Source of the DNA: Bradyrhizobium cosmicum
GTDB lineage: Bacteria > Pseudomonadota > Alphaproteobacteria > Rhizobiales > Xanthobacteraceae
Direction: 5' to 3'
DNA length: 64,000 bases
Assembly: GCF_007290395.2 (NCBI RefSeq)
Contig: NZ_CP041656.2
Span: 1,240,001 to 1,304,000, forward strand
Every line of letters begins with the position of its first letter. Within the stretch, counting starts at the first letter, position 1. The position numbers were made by a program, and so were the translations under genes. The notes under the pieces are model-generated. The model was given only the letters and a program-made list of their open reading frames with translations. It was not told the DNA's origin and ran no database searches. Shown here piece by piece: positions 30,881-40,447 of the stretch.

Positions 30881-32278
30881 ATGAACGCCAATCTCTCTGC
30901 ATTCTTGTATCTCGTGGCGGGGGTGCTGTTCATCCTGTCGCTGCGCGGGCTGTCGAGCCCGGCGTCGTCGCGCCAGGGCAATTTGTTCGGCATGGTCGGC
31001 ATGGGGATCGCGGTCGCCACCACGCTCGCGAGCCATCCGCCGGCGGACGGCCTAGCCTGGATTCTCGTCATTCTCGGTATCGCCATCGGTGGCGGCGTCG
31101 GCGCGGTGATCGCCCGCCGCGTGCCGATGACCTCGATGCCCGAACTGGTCGCCGCCTTCCACTCGCTGGTCGGCATGGCCGCGGTGCTGGTCGCCGCCGG
31201 GGCGTTCTACGCGCCCGAAGCCTTCGACATCGGCACCCCCGGCAACATCCATCCGCAGAGCCTGGTCGAGATGTCGCTCGGCGTCGCCATCGGCGCGCTG
31301 ACCTTCACCGGCTCGGTGATCGCGTTCCTGAAATTGTCCGCGCGCATGAGCGGCTCGCCGATCATCCTGCCGTTCCGCCACATCATCAATATTGTGCTCG
31401 CCGTTCTGCTCGTCGTCTTCATCGTCGGGCTGGTGATGTCGGGCAGCGCGCTCGACTTCTGGCTGATCGTCATCATCGCACTGGCGCTCGGCGTGCTCAT
31501 GATCATCCCGATCGGCGGCGCCGACATGCCGGTCGTGATCTCGATGCTGAACTCCTACTCCGGCTGGGCCGCGGCCGGCATCGGCTTCACGCTCGGCAAC
31601 TCCGCGCTGATCATCACCGGCGCGCTGGTGGGCTCGTCGGGCGCGATCCTGTCCTACATCATGTGCCACGCGATGAACCGGTCCTTCATCTCGGTCATCC
31701 TCGGCGGCTTCGGCGGCGAGACCGCCGCGGCCGGCGGTGGCGGCGGTGAGCAGAAGCCGGCCAAGCTCGGCTCGGCCGACGATGCCGCCTTCATCATGAA
31801 GAACGCGCAGAAGGTCATCATCGTGCCCGGCTACGGCATGGCGGTGGCGCAGGCCCAGCACGCGCTGCGCGAAATGGCGGACATGCTGAAAAAGGAAGGC
31901 GTCGAGGTGAAGTACGCCATTCACCCGGTCGCGGGCCGCATGCCCGGCCACATGAACGTGCTGCTCGCCGAAGCCAACGTGCCTTACGACGAGGTGTTCG
32001 AGCTCGAGGACATCAACTCGGAGTTCGCGCAGGCCGATATCGCCTTCGTGATCGGCGCCAACGACGTCACCAATCCGGCGGCCGAAGAGGACAAGACCTC
32101 ACCGATCTACGGTATGCCGGTGCTTCAGGTCTGGAAGGCCGGCACGGTGATGTTCATCAAGCGCTCGCTGGCCTCCGGCTATGCCGGCATCGACAATCCG
32201 CTGTTCTACCGCGACAACACCATGATGCTGCTCGGCGACGCCAAGAAGGTCACCGAGAATATCGTCAAGGCGATGTAA
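30881..32278 (+). CDS. pntB: NAD(P) transhydrogenase subunit beta (PntB)
   Basis: The 465-residue protein starts with about nine transmembrane helices and carries the NADP-binding domain III at the C-terminus, with VPGYGMAVAQAQHALREM and the GANDVTNPAA segment. It completes the enzyme that uses the proton gradient to reduce NADP with NADH. The gene order and short gaps argue for one transcript with pntAA and pntAB. Confidence 0.97.
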   Translation: MNANLSAFLYLVAGVLFILSLRGLSSPASSRQGNLFGMVGMGIAVATTLASHPPADGLAWILVILGIAIGGGVGAVIARRVPMTSMPELVAAFHSLVGMAAVLVAAGAFYAPEAFDIGTPGNIHPQSLVEMSLGVAIGALTFTGSVIAFLKLSARMSGSPIILPFRHIINIVLAVLLVVFIVGLVMSGSALDFWLIVIIALALGVLMIIPIGGADMPVVISMLNSYSGWAAAGIGFTLGNSALIITGALVGSSGAILSYIMCHAMNRSFISVILGGFGGETAAAGGGGGEQKPAKLGSADDAAFIMKNAQKVIIVPGYGMAVAQAQHALREMADMLKKEGVEVKYAIHPVAGRMPGHMNVLLAEANVPYDEVFELEDINSEFAQADIAFVIGANDVTNPAAEEDKTSPIYGMPVLQVWKAGTVMFIKRSLASGYAGIDNPLFYRDNTMMLLGDAKKVTENIVKAM

Positions 32279-32300
32279 CGCCGGAGAGCCGGCGATAGCG

Positions 32301-33101
32301 ATGACATTCCTGAAATAGACCGCCATCGTCGTTGCCGCCAGTTATCTCGCCGGTCTCGTCCTGCTGTTCGTGAAGCAGCGCGCCATGCTGTTTCCGATCC
32401 CGACCGCCGAGCGCATCGCGCCTTCCGCCGCGGGCTTTCCGCAGGCCGAGGAGCACGTCCTGACCACGTCGGACGGCGAGAAGATCATCGTCTGGCACGT
32501 GCCGCCAGAGCCCGGCCGTCCCGTGGTGCTGTTCTTCCACGGCAATGGTGATTTTCTCGCGGGCCTTGCGGGCCGCTTCAAGGCGATCACGGCCGACGGC
32601 ACGGGTCTCGTCGCGCTGTCCTATCGCGGCTATGCGGGGTCCAGCGGCGCGCCGAGCGAAGACGGCCTATTGCGCGACGGCGAGGCCGCCTATTCATTCG
32701 CGACGGCACGCTACGATGCCCGGCGCATCGTCGCCTGGGGGTTCTCGCTCGGGACCGGCGTTGCGATCGCGATCGCATCCGGGCATCCGGTCGGAAAGCT
32801 GATTCTCGAGGCGCCCTATACGTCGATCGCCGACGTCGCCGCCTCGCATTTCCGTCTTGTTCCGGTGCGCCTTCTGATGCGCGACCCGTTTCACTCGGAC
32901 GAGCGCATCGGACGCGTCACGGCGCCGCTTCTGATCGTCCATGGCGCGCAGGACCAGACGATCCCCATCGCATTCGGCGAGAAACTGTTTGAACTGGCCC
33001 ACGAGCCGAAGCAGTTCGTTCGCATTCTCGGCGGTGGGCATGACGATCTCGGCAATTTTGGTGTCGCCGACCTCGCGAGAAACTTTATCAATGGGTCCTG
33101 A
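32301..33101 (+). pseudogene. Alpha/beta hydrolase with an in-frame amber stop at codon 6
   Basis: An ATG at 32301 opens MTFLK, then TAG at 32316-32318. The same frame continues as TAIVVAASYLAGLVLLFVKQRAMLF, a typical N-terminal membrane anchor, and then as an intact alpha/beta hydrolase. The expected TGG (Trp) has become TAG. The hydrolase part has the oxyanion motif FFHGNGD, nucleophile elbow GFSLGTG, acid GAQDQT and base GGGHDD. The next in-frame start is the GTG at 32370, which would yield a 243-residue protein without the anchor. I call it a probable pseudogene because its export or anchoring is lost, but the catalytic part could still be made. It sits 22 bp after pntB. Confidence 0.72.
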
Positions 33102-33161
33102 GGGCTGACGGGCGCGATCTTCTCGCGCATACTCAATCCCCCATTTGAAGGAATCGCCCGC

Positions 33162-34259
33162 ATGAGCGCACCCGGACCGATGCCGCGGTCGTCCTGGATC
33201 TTCCCCGCTTTGGCGGTGCTGCTGTTCCTGGTCGTGACCGCGACCGGCTATGGCTTTACCCTGACAGCCGGCGGAGCCATGTTTGCGATCGCCCTGCTGG
33301 TGATCCTATTCGGGACCGTGTTCGCGGCCGTTCATCATTCCGAGGTGATTGCCGAGCGCATCGGCGAGCCCTACGGCACATTGGTGCTGACGCTGGCGGT
33401 GACCATCATCGAGGTGGCGCTGATCACCACGATCATGCTGGGCGAAAAGCCGGCGCCGGAACTGGCACGCGATACGGTGTTCGCCGTCATCATGATCGTC
33501 TGCAACGGGCTGGTCGGGCTTTGCGTCTTCATCGGCGGCCTGCGTTACGGCGAGCAGGGCTTTCAGGTCTCCGGCGCCAACGTCTATCTCAGCGTTCTCT
33601 TCGCGCTGGCGACGATTGCCCTGATCATGCCGAACTACACGACTACGACGCCGGGCCCGGTGTATTCGGCAATGCAGCTCGGCTTCGTCGATGTCGTCAC
33701 GCTCGCGCTTTACGGGGTGTTCCTCTATACCCAGACAGTTGCGCACAAGGACTACTTCGTCCATGAGCGAGGGGAGGGCGAGGACGCGGAGGCCCATCTT
33801 TCGGGCAGGATGCTGACGCTCAGCATCGTGCTGTTGCTGGTGTCGCTTCTGGCGGTGGTGCTTCTGGCCAAGAAATTCTCGCTGGTGGTCGACGCGGTCG
33901 GTGCCAAGATCGGCGCGCCGCCCGCCTTTGCCGGCCTGCTGGTCGCACTCCTGATCCTGCTGCCCGAAGGCGTCGCGGCGATTTCCGCGGCCCGCAGGAA
34001 CAATCTCCAGAAGAGTATCAATCTCGCCCTTGGTTCCTCGCTGGCGACCATTGGCCTGACCATCCCCGCCGTCGGCGTTGCGACCTACGTGCTCGACAAG
34101 GAGCTCAAACTCGGTCTCAGCCCCCAAAGCAGCATCCTTTTGCTCCTGACCTTCTTGCTGAGCATGATGACATTCGGCACAGGCAGGACCAATGTCCTGT
34201 TCGGACTGGTCCATATGGTGGTATTTGCCGTCTACGTGTTCATGGTTTTCGTGCCGTAG
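33162..34259 (+). CDS. Ca2+/H+ or ionic antiporter (ChaA/y4hA-like)
   Basis: The 365-residue membrane protein has about eleven helices and two copies of the cation-exchanger alpha repeat. The first is near VIAERIGEPYGTLVLTLAVTIIEVALI and the second near LLPEGVAAISAARRNNLQKSINLALGSSLATIGL, each with the acidic residue needed for ion binding. ChaA-type exchangers move Ca2+, Na+ or K+ out against protons. It matches the y4hA type described in Rhizobium NGR234. It is followed at 11 bp by a cupin gene, probably co-transcribed. Confidence 0.9.
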   Translation: MSAPGPMPRSSWIFPALAVLLFLVVTATGYGFTLTAGGAMFAIALLVILFGTVFAAVHHSEVIAERIGEPYGTLVLTLAVTIIEVALITTIMLGEKPAPELARDTVFAVIMIVCNGLVGLCVFIGGLRYGEQGFQVSGANVYLSVLFALATIALIMPNYTTTTPGPVYSAMQLGFVDVVTLALYGVFLYTQTVAHKDYFVHERGEGEDAEAHLSGRMLTLSIVLLLVSLLAVVLLAKKFSLVVDAVGAKIGAPPAFAGLLVALLILLPEGVAAISAARRNNLQKSINLALGSSLATIGLTIPAVGVATYVLDKELKLGLSPQSSILLLLTFLLSMMTFGTGRTNVLFGLVHMVVFAVYVFMVFVP

Positions 34260-34270
34260 GAGAAGGTTCG

Positions 34271-34555
34271 ATGTTAGCTGCCAAGTCCGAGGTCCAGGTC
34301 GATAACGAAGAGGTCCGGGTGACCGAATGGCGGCTCGCCCCGGGCAGCGCGACCGGGCATCACACCCACGGGATGGACTATGTGATCGTACCCGTCGTCG
34401 CCGGTGAAATGACCATCGTGGCGCCGGGGGGCGAGAGGTCCAAGGCGCAGCTTTCGGCCGGAAAATCATATTTCCGCAAGGCCGGCGTCCAACACGACGT
34501 ACTTAACGAAACCTCAACCGAGATCGTGTTCCTTGAGATCGAGCTTAAGCCGTAG
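34271..34555 (+). CDS. Small cupin domain protein
   Basis: This 94-residue single-domain cupin has metal-site residues in HHTHGMDYV (about residues 30-38) and a His in VQHDV. The small beta barrel often serves as a sensor or accessory enzyme, and nothing in the sequence names a substrate. It follows the antiporter gene by 11 bp and probably shares its transcript. Confidence 0.85.
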   Translation: MLAAKSEVQVDNEEVRVTEWRLAPGSATGHHTHGMDYVIVPVVAGEMTIVAPGGERSKAQLSAGKSYFRKAGVQHDVLNETSTEIVFLEIELKP

Positions 34556-34648
34556 GGCAAGCGTTACCTTTGCCATCGATCCGTCGCAGTTGATCCCTTA
34601 CAATGCCCCAAAGTTCCCGCATCTGATCGCGCGGGGAGTGGCCGAGAA

Positions 34649-35575
34649 ATGCTGAAATACCTCGCTAAAATCTCGATGGATATTTTACCCTCGGTGCTCG
34701 CGACGATCATCGGGGCGTACATCGTTAATCACTACATCAACGCCAAGCCGGCGGCGGAAGCCCCTGCGGTCGTGGTGGCGCCTGCCCAGAGCGGCACCGA
34801 CGGCAAGCCCACGGACACCGCCAGCCTTCCCGCGCACGGCGTCAAGGCCAAGGGCGTTTCCGAGAAGAGCGTGACGGACAAGGCTGCGGCCGAGAAGCCT
34901 GCGGACATCAAGGCTGCGGACACAAAGGCTGCGGACGTTGCTCCCCCCGAAACCGCCTCGCACGGCCGCCCTGCGGCACGTGAGAAGGCAGCCGCCAAAT
35001 CGACCCCGGCAACCACTCCGGTGGTCGAAGCCAATTCGGCGCCGGCCGCCGCATCCCCGGCTGCGACCCCCGACGCCAACGATCTCGCCCGCGCCGCCAT
35101 CGAGCGTCTGCGCAAATCGCCTGAAGCCAAGGCAGCAGACGCCAAGGCCGCTGAGGCCAAATCCACCGAGACCAAGTCGTTCGAGAACAAGTCTTTCGAG
35201 ACCAAGCCGGCCGAGAGGACCCAGGAGCCTGCCGTGCGAGACGCCGCGCGCACGCCTGAGGCCCCGAGGGTCGTCACGGTGGAACCGTCCGCAGTGCGCC
35301 CGCTGCCGCCGCCGATCACGGTGTCGACTCCCGCGCCTGAGGCCTATGGCAATGGTGGTCCGTCCTACACCGCCTCGGTCGGCAACGACGATCCGAACCG
35401 GATCACGCCGCCGGCCGATATCCCGGTCCCGGTGATCGCGCCGCCGCTCGATCTGCGTGCCGATGCCGGCGCCACCATGCCGCGGCCGAAGAAGACGAAC
35501 GTTGCGGACGAGATGCTGTCGGGCATGAAGTCGATGTTCCACTCGGTGCTGCCGAAGAGCTCCACCCCCGATTAA
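34649..35575 (+). CDS. Membrane-anchored low-complexity protein of unknown function
   Basis: The 308-residue product has one N-terminal hydrophobic helix (ILPSVLATIIGAYIVNHYI) and then about 240 residues rich in Ala, Lys, Pro, Thr and Glu. It contains short imperfect repeats such as KAADTKAAD and KSFENKSFETK. The last 40 residues, around PRPKKTNVADEMLSGMKSMF, look more ordered. The layout suggests a single-pass protein with a long disordered part in the periplasm. I do not recognise the family. It is convergent with the TPR lipoprotein gene. Confidence 0.75.
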   Translation: MLKYLAKISMDILPSVLATIIGAYIVNHYINAKPAAEAPAVVVAPAQSGTDGKPTDTASLPAHGVKAKGVSEKSVTDKAAAEKPADIKAADTKAADVAPPETASHGRPAAREKAAAKSTPATTPVVEANSAPAAASPAATPDANDLARAAIERLRKSPEAKAADAKAAEAKSTETKSFENKSFETKPAERTQEPAVRDAARTPEAPRVVTVEPSAVRPLPPPITVSTPAPEAYGNGGPSYTASVGNDDPNRITPPADIPVPVIAPPLDLRADAGATMPRPKKTNVADEMLSGMKSMFHSVLPKSSTPD

Positions 35576-35595
35576 AAGCGGTATCCGCCGCGCTG

Positions 35596-36246
35596 TCAGC
35601 CGCCGACGCGGGCGAGGCCGCTGCGGGCGGCATCGTCACGTGGGCGCAGAGCGACCGCTTTGTTGTAGGACGCCGACGCCTTGGCCTTGTCGCCCAGCCG
35701 CTCATAGGCCTGTCCCCGTGTGGTCCAGACCTGGGCATTGTGCGGATCGGCCTCGGAGGCCTCATCGAGATCGGCCGCCGCTTCCTTGACCTTGCCGATC
35801 GCGAGATAGCTGGTGGCGCGGCCGAGCAGCGGCTCGACCTTCTGCGGATTGAGGCCGTTTGCGGCGCTGAAATCGGCGATGGCGAAGTTGTGCTCGTTGC
35901 TGCCCTGATAGATCAGGGCGCGGCCATAGAGCGCCTGTGCGTTATAGGGATCGAGCGCGATGGCGAGGTTGAACTCGTCCAGCGCGCCGGCCGTCTCCCC
36001 CGCCTTCGCCAGGGTCTGGCCTTTTGCGGTGTGAGCCTGGGCCTCGGTGACATTGCCGGCACTGACGGCACTCTCCGGGGCGGCAGCCGCCTTGGGCGCC
36101 TCCTGCGGCTTTTCCTTCTCCGGCATCAGTGATCCCAGGTCGAAGGAGCAGCCGCACAGCGCGATCCCCATCAGGGTCAGCGTGAGCGGCTGGCGCCAGA
36201 TCCGGCGGTGCCGCGCCAGGCCGCGCTTGGGGAAAGGGGAGACCAT
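35596..36246 (-). CDS. TPR-repeat lipoprotein
   Basis: The 216-residue protein has a lipoprotein signal with lipobox LCGC (lipidated Cys about residue 33). An acidic and Ala-rich linker follows, then three to four TPR repeats from about residue 70, including NAQALYGRALIYQGSNEHNFAIADFSAANGLNP. TPR lipoproteins of this size usually scaffold envelope complexes. The ligand is unknown. It lies downstream of rpsU on the same strand, but a terminator separates them. Confidence 0.87.
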   Translation of the reverse strand: MVSPFPKRGLARHRRIWRQPLTLTLMGIALCGCSFDLGSLMPEKEKPQEAPKAAAAPESAVSAGNVTEAQAHTAKGQTLAKAGETAGALDEFNLAIALDPYNAQALYGRALIYQGSNEHNFAIADFSAANGLNPQKVEPLLGRATSYLAIGKVKEAAADLDEASEADPHNAQVWTTRGQAYERLGDKAKASASYNKAVALRPRDDAARSGLARVGG

Positions 36247-36307
36247 CTACGGTTCGCTCGCGCGTTGGTGCCGCATCTGTAGTGCCCCGTCCCAGAAAGG
36301 CACTGCT

Positions 36308-36342
36308 ACAAAATAATAACGCGGGCCCGGGGCCCGCGTCAT
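36308..36342 (-). terminator. Intrinsic terminator after rpsU
   Basis: ACGCGGGCCC at 36319-36328 pairs with GGGCCCGCGT at 36330-36339, followed on the minus strand by TATTATTTTG. It lies about 50 bp after the rpsU stop. Confidence 0.85.
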
Positions 36343-36388
36343 TGAAAACTAAAATCCTGGAAAACTCCGCCTGGCAATTCCGGCAGGA

Positions 36389-36697
36389 TCAGCGCGGTCC
36401 GCGCGGACCGGCGCCAGCACCTGCACCGGGGCCACCGCGACCGCCACGATCACCGCCGGGGCCGGCGCCGAACACCGGCTTCGGCTTCATCGGCAATAGG
36501 CCTTCGCGCTGCAGCTTCTTGCGGGCCAGCTTGCGCGCGCGGCGCACGGCTTCGGCCTTTTCGCGGGCCTTCTTCTCGGACGGCTTCTCATAGTGACCGC
36601 GGAGCTTCATCTCGCGGAAAATACCCTCGCGCTGCATCTTCTTCTTCAGCGCCTTGAGGGCTTGGTCGACATTGTTATCGCGAACGAGAACCTGCAC
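36389..36697 (-). CDS. rpsU: Ribosomal protein bS21 with Gly/Arg-rich C-terminal extension
   Basis: The 102-residue protein begins [21 protein letters not shown] and has the bS21 core through about residue 70. The last 28 residues, from [15 protein letters not shown], form a Gly/Arg/Pro/Ala-rich tail absent from the E. coli protein. bS21 helps the 30S subunit bind mRNA near the anti-Shine-Dalgarno sequence. It stands alone with its own terminator, and 256 bp upstream separate it from aqpZ. Confidence 0.96.
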   Translation of the reverse strand: MQVLVRDNNVDQALKALKKKMQREGIFREMKLRGHYEKPSEKKAREKAEAVRRARKLARKKLQREGLLPMKPKPVFGAGPGGDRGGRGGPGAGAGAGPRGPR

Positions 36698-36953
36698 GCG
36701 GCATCCTCTTCAGTGGATCGGTTTTGAATTCTGGTAAGACGAAGGGGATGGCAAAAAGCGCAAGCCCTTAACCTTGAGGGCGCGGATGTATCAGACAAAA
36801 CCCTTGATGTCCACCTGCCAGGCGAGATTTCGGGCCAAGTTCAGCCACTAAATGGGGTGAAAATCCATCCGTACAGCGCCGATTTGGGTGGTTCGGCGCC
36901 GAGAACGGGCTATTACCGTGCGCCGCAAGCCGGAAAATCAGGGGAGACGTCAC

Positions 36954-37676
36954 ATGGATATGAAGAAATATGCTGCCGAGGCCATCGGCACATTCTGGCT
37001 CACATTCGCAGGCTGCGGCAGCGCGGTGATCGCAGCCGGCTTTCCGCAGGTCGGGATCGGCCTGGTCGGCGTGTCCCTGGCGTTCGGCTTGAGCGTCGTC
37101 ACCATGGCCTATGCGATCGGCCATATCTCGGGTTGCCATCTCAATCCGGCTGTCACCGTCGGGCTCGCGGCCGGCGGCCGCTTCCCGCCAGGGCAGATCC
37201 TGCCTTACGTCATCGCGCAGGTCTGTGGCGCCATCGTCGCCGCCGAGCTGCTCTATGTGATCGCAAGCGGAGCCCCCGGATTCGACGTCACCAAGGGGTT
37301 TGCGTCGAACGGCTACGACATGCATTCGCCCGGCCAGTACAGCATGGTCGTCTGCTTCGTCACCGAGGTGGTGATGACCATGATGTTCCTGTTCATCATC
37401 ATGGGCTCCACCCACGGCCGCGCGCCCGCGGGCTTTGCCCCACTGGCGATCGGGCTCGCGCTGGTGATGATCCATCTCGTCAGCATTCCCGTCACCAACA
37501 CGTCGGTGAACCCGGCGCGGAGCACGGGTCCCGCTCTGTTCGTCGGCGGCTGGGCGCTATCGCAGCTCTGGCTGTTCTGGATCGCACCGCTGATCGGCGG
37601 GGCGCTGGGCGGGGTGATCTATCGCTGGCTCAGCGAAGAGCCCGCGGGCGTCGTCGCAGGCGTGAAGACGGCTTAG
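36954..37676 (+). CDS. aqpZ: Aquaporin Z
   Basis: The 240-residue channel has six helices and two half-helices with NPA motifs (NPAV near residue 63, NPAR near 185). The selectivity filter Phe, His (MIHLV), Thr (NTSVNPAR) and Arg matches a water-specific aquaporin. The ATG at 36954 has GGGGAG nearby; longer frames add a basic leader. It mediates water flow across the inner membrane under osmotic change. It is convergent with purK. Confidence 0.94.
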   Translation: MDMKKYAAEAIGTFWLTFAGCGSAVIAAGFPQVGIGLVGVSLAFGLSVVTMAYAIGHISGCHLNPAVTVGLAAGGRFPPGQILPYVIAQVCGAIVAAELLYVIASGAPGFDVTKGFASNGYDMHSPGQYSMVVCFVTEVVMTMMFLFIIMGSTHGRAPAGFAPLAIGLALVMIHLVSIPVTNTSVNPARSTGPALFVGGWALSQLWLFWIAPLIGGALGGVIYRWLSEEPAGVVAGVKTA

Positions 37677-37711
37677 TCGCAGGCGGGGTCGCGGCATGCG
37701 CCGCGGCTCCG

Positions 37712-38818
37712 CTACTTGCCCTTCGTCGGCCTGACTTCGGTAACGTGGCCCATCTTGCGACCGGGGCGCGGAGCGCCCTTGCCGTAGATGTGGACGGTCG
37801 CGCCCGGGACCGTCAGCCACTTCTCGTAATCGTTGATCTCGTCGCCGATCAGGTTGGTCATGGTGACGATGTCGCCGTGACGCACGGCCTTGCCGAGCGG
37901 CCAGCCGGCGATGGCGCGGATATGCTGCTCGAATTGCGAGACCGAGGCGCCGTCGAGCGTCCAGTGTCCGGAATTGTGCACGCGCGGAGCGATCTCGTTG
38001 ACCAGCACCTTCGGTCCGGTGCCATTCGCCAGCACGAACATCTCGACGGCGAGCACGCCGACATAGTCGAGCGCGTTCGCGATCTTGCCGGCGATGCTGC
38101 GCGCTTCGTCCGCGAGGGTATCCGGAATCTGCGCGGGCGCGCGCGAGATTTTCAGAATGTGGTCGCGGTGCTCGTTCTCGGTGACGTCGAAACACTCGAC
38201 CTGGCCCGAGGCCGAGCGTGCGGCGATCACCGAGATCTCGCGCTCGTACGGGACGAAGGCTTCGAGGATTGCCGATTTGGTGGCGAGGCTGGTCCAGACC
38301 TTGGCTATGTCGTCGCCCTCGCGGATGATGGCCTGGCCCTTGCCGTCATAGCCGAAGCGGCGGGTTTTCAGCACGGCGGGGAGGCCGATCTTGACGATCG
38401 CCTCGCGCAACGAGGAGACGGACGTAACGTCGGCATAGGCGGCGGTGCCGATGCCGAGCCGCGTCACGAAATCCTTTTCGGCGAGCCGGTCCTGGGTGGT
38501 CTCGAGGATCTTGCGGTTGGGCAGCACCGGGCGGCGCGCATCCAGCACCATCGCGGCGGCGGACGGCACGTTCTCGAATTCGTAGGTGATGACGTCGACG
38601 TCGTTGGCGAACAATTCCAGTGCCTCGACGTCGGCATATTCGGCGCAGGTCGCGTTCAGGACGACGTCGAAGGCAGGGGAGTCCGGATCGGGCGAGAACA
38701 CCTGGCAGCGCAGGCCGAGCCGAGCCGCGGCCATCGCCAGCATCCGCCCCAATTGTCCGCCGCCGAGGATTCCGATGGTGTCGCCGGGCTTCAGCTTCAC
38801 CTGCTTGCTGTCTGTCAC
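37712..38818 (-). CDS. purK: N5-carboxyaminoimidazole ribonucleotide synthetase PurK
   Basis: The 368-residue ATP-grasp enzyme begins with [20 protein letters not shown]. It also carries [16 protein letters not shown] and the [17 protein letters not shown] motif. It uses ATP and bicarbonate to make N5-CAIR in purine synthesis. Its ATG overlaps the purE stop as ATGA (38815-38818). Confidence 0.97.
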   Translation of the reverse strand: MTDSKQVKLKPGDTIGILGGGQLGRMLAMAAARLGLRCQVFSPDPDSPAFDVVLNATCAEYADVEALELFANDVDVITYEFENVPSAAAMVLDARRPVLPNRKILETTQDRLAEKDFVTRLGIGTAAYADVTSVSSLREAIVKIGLPAVLKTRRFGYDGKGQAIIREGDDIAKVWTSLATKSAILEAFVPYEREISVIAARSASGQVECFDVTENEHRDHILKISRAPAQIPDTLADEARSIAGKIANALDYVGVLAVEMFVLANGTGPKVLVNEIAPRVHNSGHWTLDGASVSQFEQHIRAIAGWPLGKAVRHGDIVTMTNLIGDEINDYEKWLTVPGATVHIYGKGAPRPGRKMGHVTEVRPTKGK

Positions 38819-39303
38819 GCCTTGTCCTCCGGGCGCTCGGCGACCGCCTCGGTCTGCGCCTTTCGCCAGGCGGCAAGACGGTCGGACAGCGCCGGGTCGG
38901 ACAGCGCCAGCACGGCTGCGGCAAGCAGCGCCGCGTTGATCGCGCCGGCCTTGCCGATGGCGAGGGTGCCGACCGGGATGCCTGCGGGCATCTGCACGAT
39001 CGAATAGAGCGAATCGATGCCCTTGAGCGTCCTGGATTCGACGGGCACGCCAAACACCGGCAGTTCCGTCAGTGCCGCCGCCATGCCGGGCAAATGGGCA
39101 GCGCCGCCGGCGCCGGCGATGATGACCTTGAAACCTGCCGCCTTGGCGCCCTTGGCAAAGGCGAACAGCCGGTCGGGGGTGCGGTGTGCCGAAACGATGC
39201 GGGTCTCGGCGGCAATGCCCAGTGCTGCAAGCGTGTCGGCAGCGTGCCGCATCGTCTCCCAGTCCGACTGGCTTCCCATAATGATGGCGATCGGCGCGGT
39301 CAT
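38815..39303 (-). CDS. purE: N5-CAIR mutase PurE
   Basis: The 162-residue protein has the class I PurE signature [15 protein letters not shown], then SAHRTPDRL and [12 protein letters not shown]. It converts N5-CAIR to CAIR. It is the first gene of the purE-purK unit, with an ATGA overlap. An 87-bp gap separates it from the diguanylate cyclase gene on the other strand, which must hold both promoters. Confidence 0.97.
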   Translation of the reverse strand: MTAPIAIIMGSQSDWETMRHAADTLAALGIAAETRIVSAHRTPDRLFAFAKGAKAAGFKVIIAGAGGAAHLPGMAAALTELPVFGVPVESRTLKGIDSLYSIVQMPAGIPVGTLAIGKAGAINAALLAAAVLALSDPALSDRLAAWRKAQTEAVAERPEDKA

Positions 39304-39390
39304 GACGTCAATTGTGCCCGGAAAACAGAAAGATAGGCCAGATTAAAGGTTCCGGCCGGTGGCTCGCAAGGCGGTGGCAAGGAGAAGGGA

Positions 39391-40170
39391 ATGCACTATC
39401 CTGTCTTGGTGAATCCCCGCAAGCCTTCATTGAGCAGGATGCCCATGAAGAAACCTACAAGGGCGAGCGCTGTGAAGGCCAAAAAGGGCCGGAAGACCCG
39501 CGCCAGCCGATCCAAAGCCGTTCCCAAGCGGTTGGCCAAACCTCCGGCGAAGCGTCCGGCCAAGCAGGCCCAGCGCGGTGCGTCGGCGGCCGCCGACACC
39601 AAGGCGACCATCCGCGGCCTGCGGAGCAAGCTCAAGGAGGCGCAGCGGCGGGTCACGGAACTGGAAGCCGCGGCCGACACCGATTTCCTGCTGGAGATTC
39701 CGAACCGGCGCGGTTTCGAGCGCGAGCTGACGCGCGCCATTGCCTACATGAAGCGCTATCGCGCCAGCGGCGCTCTGATCGTGCTCGATGTCGATCGGCT
39801 GAAGCCGATCAACGATTCCTTCGGTCATGCCGCCGGCGACGAGGTGCTCAAGGCCATCGCGGCGACGCTGACGCAGCAGGTCAGGGCCTCGGATGTGGTC
39901 GGCCGGCTTGGCGGCGACGAGTTCGCGCTGCTGCTGTGGAATCTCAGCGAGACCGACGCCAAGGCGAAGGCCGCGATCTTCGAACAGGCGATCGACGATT
40001 TGTCGTTCACCTTTCGCGGCCAGCACGTGACCGCGGGCGCGTCCGCCGGTGTTGCGCTGCTGGGCGCGCACTCCGATGCGGGCCGCGCTCTGGAGGAGGC
40101 GGATGCCGCCATGTATGTGCGCAAGGCGCACCGGCGGCACGAGCCGCGGATCAGGCTGGTCAGTAGCTGA
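39391..40170 (+). CDS. Diguanylate cyclase with basic N-terminal tail
   Basis: This 259-residue protein has a Lys/Arg/Ala-rich tail over residues 1-70, a short coiled coil (LRSKLKEAQRRVTELEA), and then a GGDEF domain. The domain has the GGDEF loop in GRLGGDEFALL and an RxxD inhibitory site (RASD) exactly five residues before it. It should make cyclic di-GMP and be product-inhibited. No sensor domain is present. The start has AAGGAG seven bases upstream. The positive tail could bind nucleic acid or membrane, which is inference. Confidence 0.92.
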   Translation: MHYPVLVNPRKPSLSRMPMKKPTRASAVKAKKGRKTRASRSKAVPKRLAKPPAKRPAKQAQRGASAAADTKATIRGLRSKLKEAQRRVTELEAAADTDFLLEIPNRRGFERELTRAIAYMKRYRASGALIVLDVDRLKPINDSFGHAAGDEVLKAIAATLTQQVRASDVVGRLGGDEFALLLWNLSETDAKAKAAIFEQAIDDLSFTFRGQHVTAGASAGVALLGAHSDAGRALEEADAAMYVRKAHRRHEPRIRLVSS

Positions 40171-40172
40171 CT

Positions 40173-40424
40173 TTACAGTGTCGCGAGGTCTTCCGGCACG
40201 TTGCCGAACTTGCGCAGCAGCGTGGCGTCGCCGAATTCGCCGGTCATGGGATCGCCGCTGCGACTGAAAGCGACCGCGCCGATGTGGCCCGGACCGCGCG
40301 ACAAAATCTCGGCACGCCGCAACGCGGCCGTCGGGCTCTGGCATTCCTCGGCTGCGCCCGCAACAGGCGATCCGTCGGCATCGATCAGGAAAGGCATTGC
40401 AACGTAGTAAGTCACATCTGACAT
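40173..40424 (-). CDS. Small hypothetical protein, 83 residues
   Basis: From the ATG at 40424 the product begins MSDVTYYVAMPFLIDADGSP and has CQSPTAALRRAEILSRG in its middle. I recall similar short proteins in Bradyrhizobium but no function. The longer frame back to 40595 is rejected because it overlaps the next small gene. It ends two bases from the diguanylate cyclase stop on the other strand. Confidence 0.7.
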   Translation of the reverse strand: MSDVTYYVAMPFLIDADGSPVAGAAEECQSPTAALRRAEILSRGPGHIGAVAFSRSGDPMTGEFGDATLLRKFGNVPEDLATL

Positions 40425-40447
40425 CGCGTTGCTCCGGGCATCAAAAC

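Noticed and set aside
36857..39007. A 716-codon plus-strand frame across aqpZ and purK
   Set aside because: It crosses aqpZ out of phase and runs antisense to purK, both certain genes.
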